Positions 43,782-54,239 of a DNA stretch of 64,000 nucleotides are shown in pieces. The number at the start of each line of letters is the position of its first letter. The first letter of the stretch is position 1. Source of the stretch: Flavobacteriales bacterium (lineage in GTDB: Bacteria > Bacteroidota > Bacteroidia > Flavobacteriales_F > PHOS-HE28); assembly GCA_016713865.1 (NCBI GenBank), contig JADJOG010000006.1, forward strand, positions 53,833-117,832, written 5' to 3'. The position numbers and the translations under genes were made by a program. Below the pieces are notes generated by a model. It was not told the origin of the DNA. It was given only the letters and a program-made list of their open reading frames with translations, and did not search any database.

Positions 43782-44681
43782 TCAATTGATCACCGCAGGC
43801 CAAGCCAAGCGCTGATCACCCGCAGTGGCGCGGACGATCACGAAGCCGTTGCAACGCTCTCGGATGCGTTGCCATGCGCCCGACGAACCGTTGTCTGTGT
43901 AGAGCACACGGCCCATGGCATCGTGAACGGTGATTGTTTCGAAATGCTGTTGGTCGATCATCTCGATTGATGACGGTTCGGACATTTCCGTGGTCATATT
44001 CTCGAAGAGCAGCCCGAGCAGTTCTGGTTCCGATAGCGCGCGGTCATAGATGCGCACATCGTCGATCCATCCGGAGAAGGCTTGCGTTCCGGTGCTGAGT
44101 GCTCCTATTGAGGCAGGCGCTTGCGGGTGCAGCCCGATGAGGCCGGTTTTCGGTGCGGTGCCCATCAAGCTGCCATTGAGGTAGAGCCGCATCTGCGCGC
44201 CATCGTGCAAGGCGGCTATGTGGTGCCATGTACCGCCGAAGATGGACGACGGCGGGGTAGAGAGCTCTGAGCTGACGCCGCCGGCCTTCAATCGGAACCT
44301 GAGCGCCGTGCCGCTCACGAAGCTCACTGACCAGACATGATCCGATAGCTGCGGTCCGGTGGCCTTCGCGACCAAGGTGCGCTCCATGCCGGTCACGAAA
44401 TCGGGCTTGGCCCAGAAGGAGATGGTGATGGCGTTATTGCCCGTGGTGATGTCGCATGGACCGAGGATGATCCGGTCATCGACACCATCGAAGCGGGCCG
44501 CGCCCTGATGATGGCCGCTTGTGGGAGCCCAGGTTGTGCTCCCCGCCAAGAACCCGGGATCACCGCCCCAGCAATGAGCTATGTTGCCGCTGCTTTCGTC
44601 GAGTGGCCAATGGAATAATGGCAATTGCGCATGCGAAGCGCAGGCGGTGCAAAGGAGCGCGACAGCTGTTCGGGTACGCAT
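43782..44681 (-). CDS. Secreted LamG/concanavalin-like lectin domain protein
   Basis: About 299 residues from ATG 44681 (MRTRTAVALLCTACASHAQ signal). Residues about 25-220 form a LamG_3 domain: FHWPLDESSGNIAHCWG, GAARFDGVDDRIIL, ITISFWAKPDF, GTWHHIAALHDGAQMRLYLNGSLMGTA and SGWIDDVRIYDRALSEPELLGLL. The last 70 residues have a sorting-domain feel (ITVHDAMGRVLYTDNGS ... GFVIVRATAG) but lack the PNP motif. It probably binds glycans or acts at the surface. It converges on the protease gene, with stops adjacent. Confidence 0.8.
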   Translation of the reverse strand: MRTRTAVALLCTACASHAQLPLFHWPLDESSGNIAHCWGGDPGFLAGSTTWAPTSGHHQGAARFDGVDDRIILGPCDITTGNNAITISFWAKPDFVTGMERTLVAKATGPQLSDHVWSVSFVSGTALRFRLKAGGVSSELSTPPSSIFGGTWHHIAALHDGAQMRLYLNGSLMGTAPKTGLIGLHPQAPASIGALSTGTQAFSGWIDDVRIYDRALSEPELLGLLFENMTTEMSEPSSIEMIDQQHFETITVHDAMGRVLYTDNGSSGAWQRIRERCNGFVIVRATAGDQRLAWPAVIN

Positions 44682-44815
44682 GGCTTCGTTGTTTCCGCTC
44701 AGCAACGGGAGTGCGGGCACCGGGTTGCGCCGTTTCGACGAAGGCACTCGAGAAATGGCATGAGCACGACCCTTCACGAGGTTGAGCCGTGCTTGCTATT
44801 CGTGGCAACCCGCTG

Positions 44816-46069
44816 CTAGATTGGAGTCCCGGTACGGCAAGCGGCTAGCGCCCTGATGGTAGCGGCGATATGCTCTTGATCCGGTTTCTCACCTGCGTGC
44901 ACAAGCATTCGCTTGGCCAATTCGCCATGCTCCAGGATGCACGCCATGCCAGTGCGGGCATTCTCGCTCAGTTCACTGTACACTTCAACGAACAGGTGCT
45001 GGACGAGCTTTTCCGCGCTCAATTCATCCTGCTTCATCAGGCCGAACATGAGCAGGTAGTCGCGGTTGGTGATCAATGCATCGCTCCCTTGCGCGATCGT
45101 GGCGCGCATGATCTCGAGCAGATCCTCAGATGACCAGGCGCGTTGCAGGTAGCTGCTTACCCAGCGTCCATTGCACAAAGCGCGGAGCACGGCGATGGTG
45201 AATTCCAGCACGGCCATATCAGCCGCCGGATTCTCCTGCATGTCGATCGCGTTCAACGCAATGGCATCGGGCTCGCTGAGGACTGTAGCGGCGCGCCAAT
45301 CAAGCCGATGCGCCTCGATCGCTGGGTCGTTGCCGCTGCGCGCGATGGCTTGCGCGATAGGGCCGAGCACCTCGCGATCATGGTCATCCCGGTCGAAATG
45401 CGGTTCGGGAATGAAGCCCCCTAAGCGCTCGGGATGCCCTGTTCGCGAATCGATCCAGCGAAAGAGCCGCGTGGAGCGAGCACCGTTCGTTGTTCCACCC
45501 TCGAACGGTGATGAGGCCGAGAATGCAGGCAGCAGCGGCAACACGACACGAACCGCAGCCATGAGCTTGCCGAAATCGTTGGGCCGGTTGAATGGCACGA
45601 TGAGCCTCAATCCTTCGCTGCGGAGCTGGTCAGGCGTGCTTGATCCGTGGTCGCTATCGCTCAGCAGCGGACCCGGTATCAATTGAATGCCTCGGTCGTG
45701 CAACGGTTTACCCAGCGCGGCATGCAGGGTCTGCAGCTTCCGAACCCAATTAGCAGGCCGTTTCGCAGCCCTTGCCGATTGCACCATGAAAGAAGAGTCC
45801 GCGATGGCCTGCAAGCCAAGGTCGTGGCGTTCAGGATGGCTGCGCGAGGTCTTGGGCAGCGGCCAGGCAGTAAGCTCGCGAGCCACGGGAATGGCTTCGA
45901 GGCGGGCGGCATCGATGCTCGTGTAGGCCGCGCTGAACAGGAACGTGTCCAGCAAGGGTGCGCTTCGTTGTCGATCGGCCATGGGCCAAAGGTCGCATTC
46001 GGCCAGTGAAGGGTACCGCTCATGGGATCGTGCGCATGTTCGGACGTATTCGTGGGCACCCAGCTGCAC
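44816..46069 (-). CDS. GCS2-like carboxylate-amine ligase, N-terminus atypical
   Basis: The C-terminal two thirds match the glutamate-cysteine ligase GCS2/YbdK superfamily: LRLIVPFNRPNDFGKLMAAVRVVLPLLPAFSASSPFEGG, TRLFRWIDSRTGHPERLGGFIPE, DREVLGPIAQAIA, DAIALNAIDMQENPAADMAVLEFTIAVLRAL. The usual N-terminal GxExE catalytic stretch is not visible, and the first 120 residues align poorly, so the protein is either a divergent member or has a damaged 5' end. Start uncertain: ATG 45982 (MADRQRSAP) or the ORF start at 46069. It is divergent from the metalloprotease gene beginning at 46104. Confidence 0.55.
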   Translation of the reverse strand: MQLGAHEYVRTCARSHERYPSLAECDLWPMADRQRSAPLLDTFLFSAAYTSIDAARLEAIPVARELTAWPLPKTSRSHPERHDLGLQAIADSSFMVQSARAAKRPANWVRKLQTLHAALGKPLHDRGIQLIPGPLLSDSDHGSSTPDQLRSEGLRLIVPFNRPNDFGKLMAAVRVVLPLLPAFSASSPFEGGTTNGARSTRLFRWIDSRTGHPERLGGFIPEPHFDRDDHDREVLGPIAQAIARSGNDPAIEAHRLDWRAATVLSEPDAIALNAIDMQENPAADMAVLEFTIAVLRALCNGRWVSSYLQRAWSSEDLLEIMRATIAQGSDALITNRDYLLMFGLMKQDELSAEKLVQHLFVEVYSELSENARTGMACILEHGELAKRMLVHAGEKPDQEHIAATIRALAACRTGTPI

Positions 46070-46103
46070 GACCTTCTATTTTGGCCACCAAGCCCAAGGA
46101 ATC

Positions 46104-49074
46104 ATGATTAGGAAGCTGCTCACGCTCATCGTTCTCGCTCCATTGCTCGGCTTCGGCCAAGCTCTACAAGGTCAGGTGGCACAGCGGGTAGCGGAGGCCC
46201 GCGCCCAAGGCGCTTTCGCTCCTGTCCGCTTGTTCGAGGCGATGCCCCAGTCGCGGACCACTGAGGCTCTTTGGAGCGATGCCTTGAGAGATTGCGATGT
46301 ACTCCGTTTCGATACCCATGCCGCTGCCCAGCTCCTGAATCAACGTTCCTCAAGCATAGCCCTTGAACTGCCGCTGGAAGGCGGTACCGTAGTTGTGGAT
46401 CTTGTGCTAGCCCAGGTGACATCGGATGGCTTCAGCGTCCGGGTTTCTGGTGGCGGCACGGCAGAACCCCCACCCGGCCTGTACTACCGTGGGGTCATCC
46501 GGGGACTAGAAGGTTCGCTTGCAGCCGTGAGCATCTTCGAGACGGAGGTGATGGCCATCATCGGCGATTCACGTGGTGATCGCGTGATCGGCCGCTTCGC
46601 GAATGACGTGGAAGGCATGCACGCCTGTTACTGGGAGCACGATCTACGCGGCAGTTTCAATGCTGCGTGCGGCACGCCCGATCTGCCGGTCATGGAGATG
46701 GAAGAGCTGCGTGGTGGCGAGGCCGGTGACCGGACCATTCGCTGCGTGAACATCTATTGGGAGGCGGCCTATGATATCTACCTGAATAAGGGCAGCAACG
46801 TGACGAACGTGACGAATTACCTCACGGGGCTCTTTAATCAGATGGCCACCTTGTTCAACAACGATGGCGTGCAGTTGCAGCTCTCGGAAATCTTCGTGTG
46901 GACCACGGCCAGTCCGTACTCAGGCCCAGGCAGCAGTGACAAGCTCAATCAATTCGGAACGGTGCGCACGAGCTTCAATGGCAACCTCGCGCATTTGCTC
47001 GACCTCGGGGGCTCAGGTGGCGTGGCCTGGCTGAACACGCTCTGCAGCAGTACCAACTTGCGCATGGCGTATAGCGGCATCAACAGCACTTACAGCAATG
47101 TGCCCACCTATAGCTGGAGCGTCGAGGTCGTCACGCACGAGACCGGGCATAACCTCGGATCGCGCCACACGCATGCTTGCGCCTGGAATGGCGACAACAC
47201 TGCGATCGATGGTTGTGGTCCAGCGGCGGGTTACACAGAAGGCAGCTGCCCCCAAGGTCCGTTGCCACCGAGCAGCGTGGGCGGCACCATCATGAGCTAT
47301 TGCCACCTGACCAGCAGCACCATCAAGTTCGCCAATGGATTCGGACCGCAGCCCAAAGCCGTGATCATCAACCGTGTCAATAGCTCCTCGTGCTTGGCCC
47401 AATGCGGCACGAGCTGTGATCCGCCTTTGCCGTTGAATGTTTCAAGCATCACTGCGGTGAGCGCATCCTTGTCATGGGCCAACTTCGGCGTAAGCAGCTA
47501 TACGCTGCGCTGGAAACCCACCAGCAGTGGCACATGGACCACCATCACCGGGATCACCGGAACCAGTTACAACCTCACCGGCCTCACGCAAGGAACTGAA
47601 TACGAGTTCCAAGTGCTGAGCGTTTGCGCGAGCAGCAGCTCCGTATACAGCACGAGCCGGATGTTCACCACGCTCGTGCCATGCACCGACCCTTATGAGC
47701 CAAACAACAGCACGGGCGCTGCCACGGTGATCACATTGCCGGCCAGCATCAACGCACTAATCAGCCCAAGCAACGACAACGATTACTTCCGCTTCACCCT
47801 TGCGGCGACGAGCACGATCACTATGGGCCTGACCAGCTTGCCGGCGAATTTCAAACCTGCGTCTGCTCGATAACACAGGAGCGCAGCTAGCCATCTCGCA
47901 GAATAGCGGAACCAACAGCGAGAGCATCTCTTATCCGAATGCGGTTGCAGGAACCTATTACGCGCAGGTGCTTGGATCTAGCGGGGCGAATAACTCATCG
48001 GTCTGCTACCTTCTCACGGTTAGCGCTTTCGTAACGCAGTGCAATGCACCGCAGGGCCTTGCCTCAAGCGCGATCACATACAACACCGCGCAGATCAATT
48101 GGATCTCGGTCCAGGGCGCCACCAGTTATGATCTGCGCTGGAAGCCGAGCGCCAGCCCTTCTTGGACCGATGTCTTGGGCATCGTTACGAACACTTATTC
48201 GCTTGCGGGTCTTAGCCAGTTGACCACATACGATGTGCAGGTCCGCACGAATTGCGGTGGGGCAGGCTCTCAAGGGACTGCGTCGAATTACACCGGTACG
48301 CACAGCTTCACCACCATGGAAGCCCCGTGCGATGTGATCCAGCGCTCGGTGCTTGCGGCCAAGGTCTTCCTCGATGGCGCTTATCGCAGCGCCGCCGGAT
48401 TGATGGTGGATTCATTGCGCAAGCTGAACCTCCTTCCTATGAGTGAGCCATACACCGCAATGGGCTTCACCATTTCAGGCTCCACATCATTCTCGCCGGG
48501 CCTGCTCGGCACCACAGGGAACAATGCGATCGTCGATTGGGTGCTCGTCGAGTTGCGTCAGAACGTTTCGCCATATCAGGTGGTTGAGGCACGCGCCGGG
48601 CTCTTGCAGCGCGATGGCGACATCGTTGCTACCGATGGCGTTTCGCCCTTGGGCTTCTGCGCGAATGCCGGCACCTACCGCGTGGCGGTTCGTCATCGGA
48701 ATCATTTGGGTGTCATGACTGGCAATGGCATTGCTCTGAGCGGCACATCCACGGCATTGAATCTCACGCTCGCTGCCACTCCAACATACGGCACCGCTGC
48801 GCGCAAGACCATCGGTGCGGCAGAAGCCCTATGGGCAGGAAACGTTGATGGGAATGGCGAACTGAAGTACACCGGTCAGGGCAACGACCGCGATCCGATC
48901 CTTGCAGCTGTGGGTGGGAGCGTGCCCACGAGCACCGTTATGCTTTACCATGTGGCCGATGTGAACTTGGACGGCACCGTGAAGTACACCGGTGAGGGGA
49001 ATGATCGCGACTTCATCCTAACGAACGTTGGCGGCAGCGTGCCTACCAATACGCGGTTGCAGCAACTGCCTTGA
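46104..49074 (+). CDS. Secreted reprolysin-like metalloprotease with Fn3 domains and dockerin-like repeats, frameshifted
   Basis: About 990 residues from ATG 46104 (MIRKLLTLIVLAPLLGFGQ signal). A propeptide region precedes the metzincin domain, with HETGHNLGSRH at residues 345-355 and a Met-turn in GGTIMSYCH. Two fibronectin type III units follow (LNVSSITAVSASLSWANFGV; APQGLASSAITYNTAQINW), separated by a bacterial pre-peptidase domain (DPYEPNNSTGAATVI). The first frame ends at 47873; an extra A near 47854 (CAAACC for CAACC) shifts into the frame that continues LRLLDNTGAQLAIS and ends at 49074. Instead of a standard sorting domain the C-terminus carries two Ca-binding-like repeats. Confidence 0.88.
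48838..49071 (+). repeat. Two 39-residue dockerin/EF-hand-like repeats
   Basis: NVDGNGELKYTGQGNDRDPI and DVNLDGTVKYTGEGNDRDFI recur with a period of 117 bases, each followed by L...VGGSVPT.T. The D.N.DG spacing is that of dockerin/EF-hand loops. They replace the usual PNP-type sorting domain in this exported protease. Confidence 0.75.
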
Positions 49075-49086
49075 TCGCTTGAGTGA

Positions 49087-49227
49087 TCATGCGTGCACGG
49101 CGATGTGCGATTTCGGGATTGCCCAAAGCACGCGTTCGGTGATGATCCTGCAATCCTGAAGGAGCTGCTTCATCTCTCGTTTGGTCAACAGACTGGGACA
49201 GTCAATCATCTCATCCATATCAGCCAT
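49087..49227 (-). pseudogene. Tail of a SAM-dependent methyltransferase
   Basis: A 46-codon frame reading LLTKREMKQLLQDCRIITER then IPKSHIAV resembles the last 35 residues of class I SAM methyltransferases (typically LTKREM..LFPDARI..ER..G.PKSYIA). No SAM-binding core is upstream. It is probably a remnant. Confidence 0.35.
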
Positions 49228-49229
49228 GA

Positions 49230-49508
49230 TTGGCCGTTACAGCAAATCCCAAGAGTGGGATAATCGCGGTAGGATGGCGAAGGAACGCGTTCGCATTCAT
49301 CGATGCCGATGGGATGCTCCGCATCATGGGTGCTGCGGAAGAGGCGCCATTCGTGCTGCACGATGCATTAGGCCGTGTGCTGTTCCTAGGGATCGTCGAG
49401 GGTGGTGAATCGACGCATCGATTGCCGCGCGGCGTTCAGCCTGGCATCGCGATCCTCACCAACGGACAAGAGGCCGATGCGCAGCGCATCCGGCTGCTCG
49501 CTCATTGA
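49230..49508 (+). pseudogene. Remnant of a T9SS cargo C-terminus
   Basis: A frame with FIDADGMLRIMG, FVLHDALGRVLFLGIVEG, HRLPRGVQPGIAILTN and RIRLLAH resembles the last two thirds of a type A sorting domain without any upstream functional part. It ends one base before the converging GH3-serine hydrolase gene. The intergenic piece between 49075 and 49508 thus holds two gene tails rather than a full gene. Confidence 0.4.
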
Positions 49509-52500
49509 TCACTTCGAGCCGCTTCGCGCGGGCAAGCGCTCAACGCCTTTGCGGGCTGCCACCGCGGCATGCACCGCTTCCTGCACCTTGGTGCGGATCC
49601 CCAGCTCAAGCAGCTTGTTGGCCGTGGCGTTGGGATACACGCGGTTGCTGAGGAAGATGTACACCACGCGCTGTTCCGGATCGGCCCATGCCATGGTGCC
49701 GGTGAATCCGGTGTGGCCGAAGCTGGCATAGCTCACGCAGTCGCAGGTAGGGCCGCCTTTGCCGTTGCGCGCGGGCTTGTCCCAGCCCAGGCCCCGGCGG
49801 TTACCGCTGCCATCGGGCTTGCAGAATTGGCATTTGGTGAATTCCTGAACCACGCGCTCGCTTAGGTAGCGTTGGCCTCCGTAGCTGCCCCCAGTGCTAA
49901 GTAGTTGCATCACCTTGGCCAGGTCGTTCGCGCTGCCGAAGAGGCCAGCATGCCCGGCCACGCCACCCTTGATAGCCGCGCCGGGATCATGCACGTCGCC
50001 TTGGATCTGCCGTCCACGGAAAGCCACATCGTATTCGGTGGGCGCTATGCGCTCCTTCGGGAAGCGTTCATGCGGCCGATAGGTGAGCGTGGTGGCGCCC
50101 ATCGGCTCGTAGAAGGAGGCGCGCACATAGCGGTCGAGCGGCTGACCTGTGATGCGCTCGATCATCTCCTGCAAGAGGTAATAACCCATGTCGCTGTACA
50201 CGTACTGGCCTTTCTGCTCCAGCGGCGTGTTCAGCACCCAATGCAGCAGGCTGTCGCGGTACTCGTTGCGGATGTACAGCCCTTCAGCCACGCGCACGCC
50301 ATGCGTCGCGCTTGCCGTATCGCTGGCGACGCCCGGCTTGAACCTGCCATCCTTCATGAGCTTGTTCTGGAACGGGGAAAAGGGCTTGAGGCCGGCCTGG
50401 TGCGTGAGGATATCGCGCAAGCTCATCCGGGCGTGCGCGGTGTGCTCGCCTTCGATCTCGGTGAGGTAGTGGCCTAGCGGCTTGTCCATATCAACCTGGC
50501 CTTCGTCAACTAGTTTCATGAGCGCGAGGGTGGTGCTGGCCACCTTGGTGATGCTCGCGAAGTCGTAGAGGTCGTCGGTGCGCACGCGGCGGTTCTTCTC
50601 GTAGGTGCTGTTTCCGTACGCCTTGTTCCAGATCACTTGCCCATCGACGGCCACTAGCACTTGCGCACCGGGATAGGCTTGCTGCTTGATGCCGTTGGCC
50701 ACGATATCGTCAATCGACTTCAGGTCGATGCTGCGCATGCCCAACGCCTCGGGCAGCACATACGGGAAGCAACCGGTTGGCTGCAGGTCAAGGCCATCGC
50801 CCATGCGGAAGAAGGAGTTGGCGGTAACGGGCAAACGGCCATTCGAACCGATTCCGCCGAAGAGCGCTTGGGCGGCGAGGTCCTGCGTTTCCTCGGTCTC
50901 TTCGTACGCCACCACCACGCTGGCGAGCAGATGGGCGCCGTAAGCCCGAGCAAGCCGGTACGGATTGGCGAAGAGCACGAAGGCGGTCGGTTTGCGCGCA
51001 GCGATCTCGCGCACGATGTCCATGGTGATGTCAGGTATTCCGAAGTCCTTGTTCACGCGCCAAGTGGTGTTGTGCACGCTCACAACCACACGGTCGAATC
51101 CTTCGAGTTTGTGCAGCAGTTCCCTGCAGGCTGTCGCGTGTGATGGTCTTATCGCAACGGAATTGCTTCACATCGGTATAGCGGCCGAGCGACTGCTGAA
51201 ACGTGTTGTTCAGCGTATCGCCGATCACAACGCTGGCGATGCGATGGCCGCTGAGCGGGAGCGGCAACAGACCCTTATGGTCTTTCGCAACGGTGATTGC
51301 CGAGCCATAGAGCGCGCGTCTGAGCTGGATGCCCGACATGGTGTTCAGGTCGTCGTTGATCCCTTCGAGCTTCACGGGCTGCTGTTTGGCCAGTCCCGCC
51401 CATTCCTTGGCGCGCAGCAGCTTCAGGCATTTGTGCTCGATCAGCGCGGCGTCGATCTCGCCGGCATCAACAGCTTGGCGGATACGCTCAATGGCCTTCA
51501 CAGGGTCCTGCGGAAAGAGCAGCACATCATTGCCGGCCAGCAATGCCCGCAGCTCGATCTCGCCGGGCTTGTCGGCATTGGCCACGCCCTTCATGTTCAG
51601 GGCATCGGTGAATACCAGGCCGTTGAATCCGAACTCGCCGCTGAGCAGATCGCTCACGATGGGTTTGCTCAAGGTGCTGGGCAGGCCTTTGTTCACATCG
51701 AGCGCGGGCACTTCCAAGTGGCCTACCATGATCGCGCCGAGGCCTTCTTCCACCAAGCGGTGGAAAGGGTAGAGCTCGAGCGAATCGAGGCGGGTGCGGC
51801 TATGCGCGATCATGGGCAGCGCGTGATGGCTGTCGCTATCCGTATCGCCATGGCCGGGAAAGTGCTTCGCGGTGGCGATGACGCCGCCGTTCTGGAGGCC
51901 GCGCATGTATGCGATGCCTTTGCGCGCCACGTTCTCGCGATCCTCGCCGAAGCTGCGGTCGTTGATCACCGGGTTCGCGGGATTGTTGTTCACATCGACC
52001 ACCGGACTGAAGCTCACATGCACGCCCAAGCGCTTCATCTGCCGCGCGATCTCGAGGCCCATCGCTTCAATCAGTGCATCGTCCTGGATGGCGCCCAGTG
52101 CCATTTGGCGCGGAAAGCGCATGGTGCTGTCCAAGCGCATGGCCAGGCCCCATTCGAGGTCCATGCCCAGCATCAGCGGGGTTTTGGCTACGGCTTGATA
52201 GCGGTTCGTGAGCTTGGCTTGGCGCCCAGGACCTCCTTGGAAGAAGATGAGCCCGCCGATGTTGCGCTCACGGATGAGTCCTTCGATCTCTGTGGCGTGC
52301 TTCGCCTCCTTGTTGCTGTATGCGGCCACCATCATCAGCTGCGCGATGCGCTCATCGAGGCTGAGGGTGCTGAGCACCGAGTCGGCCCAGTGCGAGTTGG
52401 CGTTTAGGAAGGGGGGCGGTATCGGGGAGCGCGCGGGCCTGGGATCCTCTACGGATTCCAGTTGCTTCACCTGGCCACTGCTGATCGAAAGCAGGCTGAT

Positions 52501-52536
52501 GGCCAGAAGCGCCAGTGGTATGGATGCTCGTTTCAT
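49509..52536 (-). CDS. GH3 beta-N-acetylglucosaminidase fused to a serine hydrolase, frameshifted
   Basis: One gene of about 1000 residues read from two frames (51031-52536 and 49509-51089). The N-terminal part (MKRASIPLALLAISLLSISS signal) is a GH3 NagZ-like enzyme with HFPGHGDTDSDSHHALP and the nucleophile Asp in VFTDALNMKGV. The C-terminal part is a beta-lactamase-fold serine hydrolase with SITK (in YDFASITKVASTT), YVYSDMGYYLL and HTGFTGT. An extra G near 51123 (CAGGGAAC for CAGGAAC) shifts the frame within DSLQ/ELLHKLEGF. The same fusion is common in Bacteroidota and probably releases sugars from peptidoglycan fragments in the periplasm. Confidence 0.92.
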
Positions 52537-52680
52537 TTTGCAGCGCGCAAGCTATTCGGGCGCCATGCCGGGCTTTTTGCATGGACCGCGCCAGTTTTGA
52601 ACACGGCGCATGCAGATAGCAGCGTGTTGATAGAACTGCCGAAAGCCGCTTCGCCGTATCCGTGTTGATGAAATGCGCGC

Positions 52681-53456
52681 TTAAGCCAGCGGATCGGCGA
52701 GGACCAGCTCCAGGTACTCGAATGGCTCGCTCGCTGCCGGAGCATTGCCCGCCCCTTCTTTTCCCAAGAGTGGTTTCACCGGATGCGCGTCCATGGCTTC
52801 GGCTGGGTAAGGCTTGATCAGCCGCTTGATCGCTTCCTCATCCGCAGCGCTGTTGATCGGAGCTAACCAAAGGTCCTCTTCGGCTTCGGTGAGGATCACC
52901 GGCATGCGCGGCCCTTCGAGCTTCGGGTTGTTGTGGATGCGCTTCAGCAGATCGTTGCCTTCGGTGGTAACGATGCTGAAGGTGTGCAGCAACTCGCCCG
53001 ATTCCTTGTCCTTCCATATTTCCCACAACGCGGCCAGGGCGAATTGCGGGCGGTCTTTCAGGTGGATGAAGTAGGGGTAGGTCTTCTTGCCGAAGTGGTG
53101 GTGCTCATAGAACCCTTCGACATGAACGATCGCGCGACGATGCCTTGCAGCCTCACGGAATGCGGGCTTCTCGAAAATGCTCTCGCGCGCGCGTTCAGGG
53201 TCTGGTTCCAGAACTGGTTGCGTTGCGCTTCATCCTTCGCCCAAGCGGGCACCAGCCCCCAGAGCGAGAGTTGCGGTTCGCGTGGCGCGGCATCGGTGTA
53301 CACCACCAATTTGGGGTGCGTGAAGCCATTGCCGTAATGCAGGTCGAATTCGGGGTAGGGGTTCAGCAAGCGCGCGAGCTTCTCCGCTGCTTCGGTATTG
53401 CCCCGGCTCTTCGCGATCCGCAGCGACATCTCCGTTCGGGCCTTCACGCCATAGCA
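52681..53456 (-). CDS. SRAP (YedK/HMCES) abasic-site sensor, frameshifted
   Basis: SOS-response-associated peptidase family protein that cross-links to abasic sites in single-stranded DNA. It starts MCYGVKART with the catalytic Cys2 after Met removal; the frame to 53058 reads NPYPEFDLHYGNGFTHPKLV, LWGLVPAWA and the conserved NARA. A missing base near 53186 shifts into HVEGFYEHHHFGKKTYPYFIH and FALAALWEIWKDKESGE ... FSIVTTEGN ... RMPVILT, which hold the catalytic Glu and His. The repaired protein is about 258 residues, typical for the family. Confidence 0.9.
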
Positions 53457-53493
53457 CATGCGCCAAAGGTGGCGATGGCCTTGCTTTGCACGC

Positions 53494-54053
53494 ATGCCTG
53501 CCACGCACCGCTACCTGCTGGTGATTCCGCCTTCGCCCCAAGTGAGCGCGGCCGTGGTGGCCATGCGCGAGCAGTTGCATGCTCGCATCGGCGGTTTCGG
53601 CGGACGCAATCTGATGCCGCACATCACCTTGTTCTTCAGCGATGCGGTCGATGGTTTGGAGGTTGACCTCGTAAGCGCGATCGCGCATGTGGCAGAGCGT
53701 TCGTCAGGATTCGACCTTTCCTTCAGCGGCATCACCCACTTCCCCGATCAACGAACTATCTATATCGACCCGGTAGAGAAAGAAGCGATTGCCTCGTTGC
53801 GTGAAGAGCTTGCCCAAGCTGCACGGACCATTCCCGGATTCAATCAGGTCTTCGTGTCACGGATCATCCGCACCTGACCATCGCCGCCGGTCTGAAGCCC
53901 GCTCAGTTCGGTCAAGCATGGAGCATGCTGGCGCCGCACGCATTCGCCGAAACGCATTCAGTAAGTGAACTGGTTTTGTTGAAGCGCGCGTTGGCACCTG
54001 CTGGTCCGTATGCGATGGTTGCCACGATTCCGCTGGGACCCGCAGACCTGTAG
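53494..54053 (+). CDS. 2'-5' RNA ligase/2H phosphoesterase family protein, frameshifted
   Basis: A small 2H phosphoesterase of about 186 residues starting MPATHRYLLVIPPSPQVSAA at 53494. The first HxT motif is in MPHITLFF; the second, HPHLTIA, is in the neighbouring frame that follows a one-base loss near 53861 (CGGAT for CGGGAT). That frame then reads GLKPAQFGQAWSMLAPHAFA and stops at 54051. The family acts on 2'-5' RNA bonds or cyclic phosphates. The gene is divergent from the SRAP gene, with 37 bases between. Confidence 0.82.
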
Positions 54054-54239
54054 TTCAGTCCTTGGGTTTCAGCGATTGATGCCCGTCGCTTGTCGAAACC
54101 CGATCGTCGTCAGCATGTCGTGGTTAAACCAAGTTTCAATGGTCATGTCTATCCGCACGTCAACTTTGCCTCAAGCCAGTATGAAGAATCCGTTACCCTT
54201 GCGGACCTTCCTGGTGGAACCAAACCCATTCCCACACGC

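Noticed and set aside
2328..53877. Programmed ribosomal frameshifting as the cause of the split genes
   Set aside because: No slippery heptamers with downstream structure are shared, both directions of shift occur, and the families involved are not known to frameshift.
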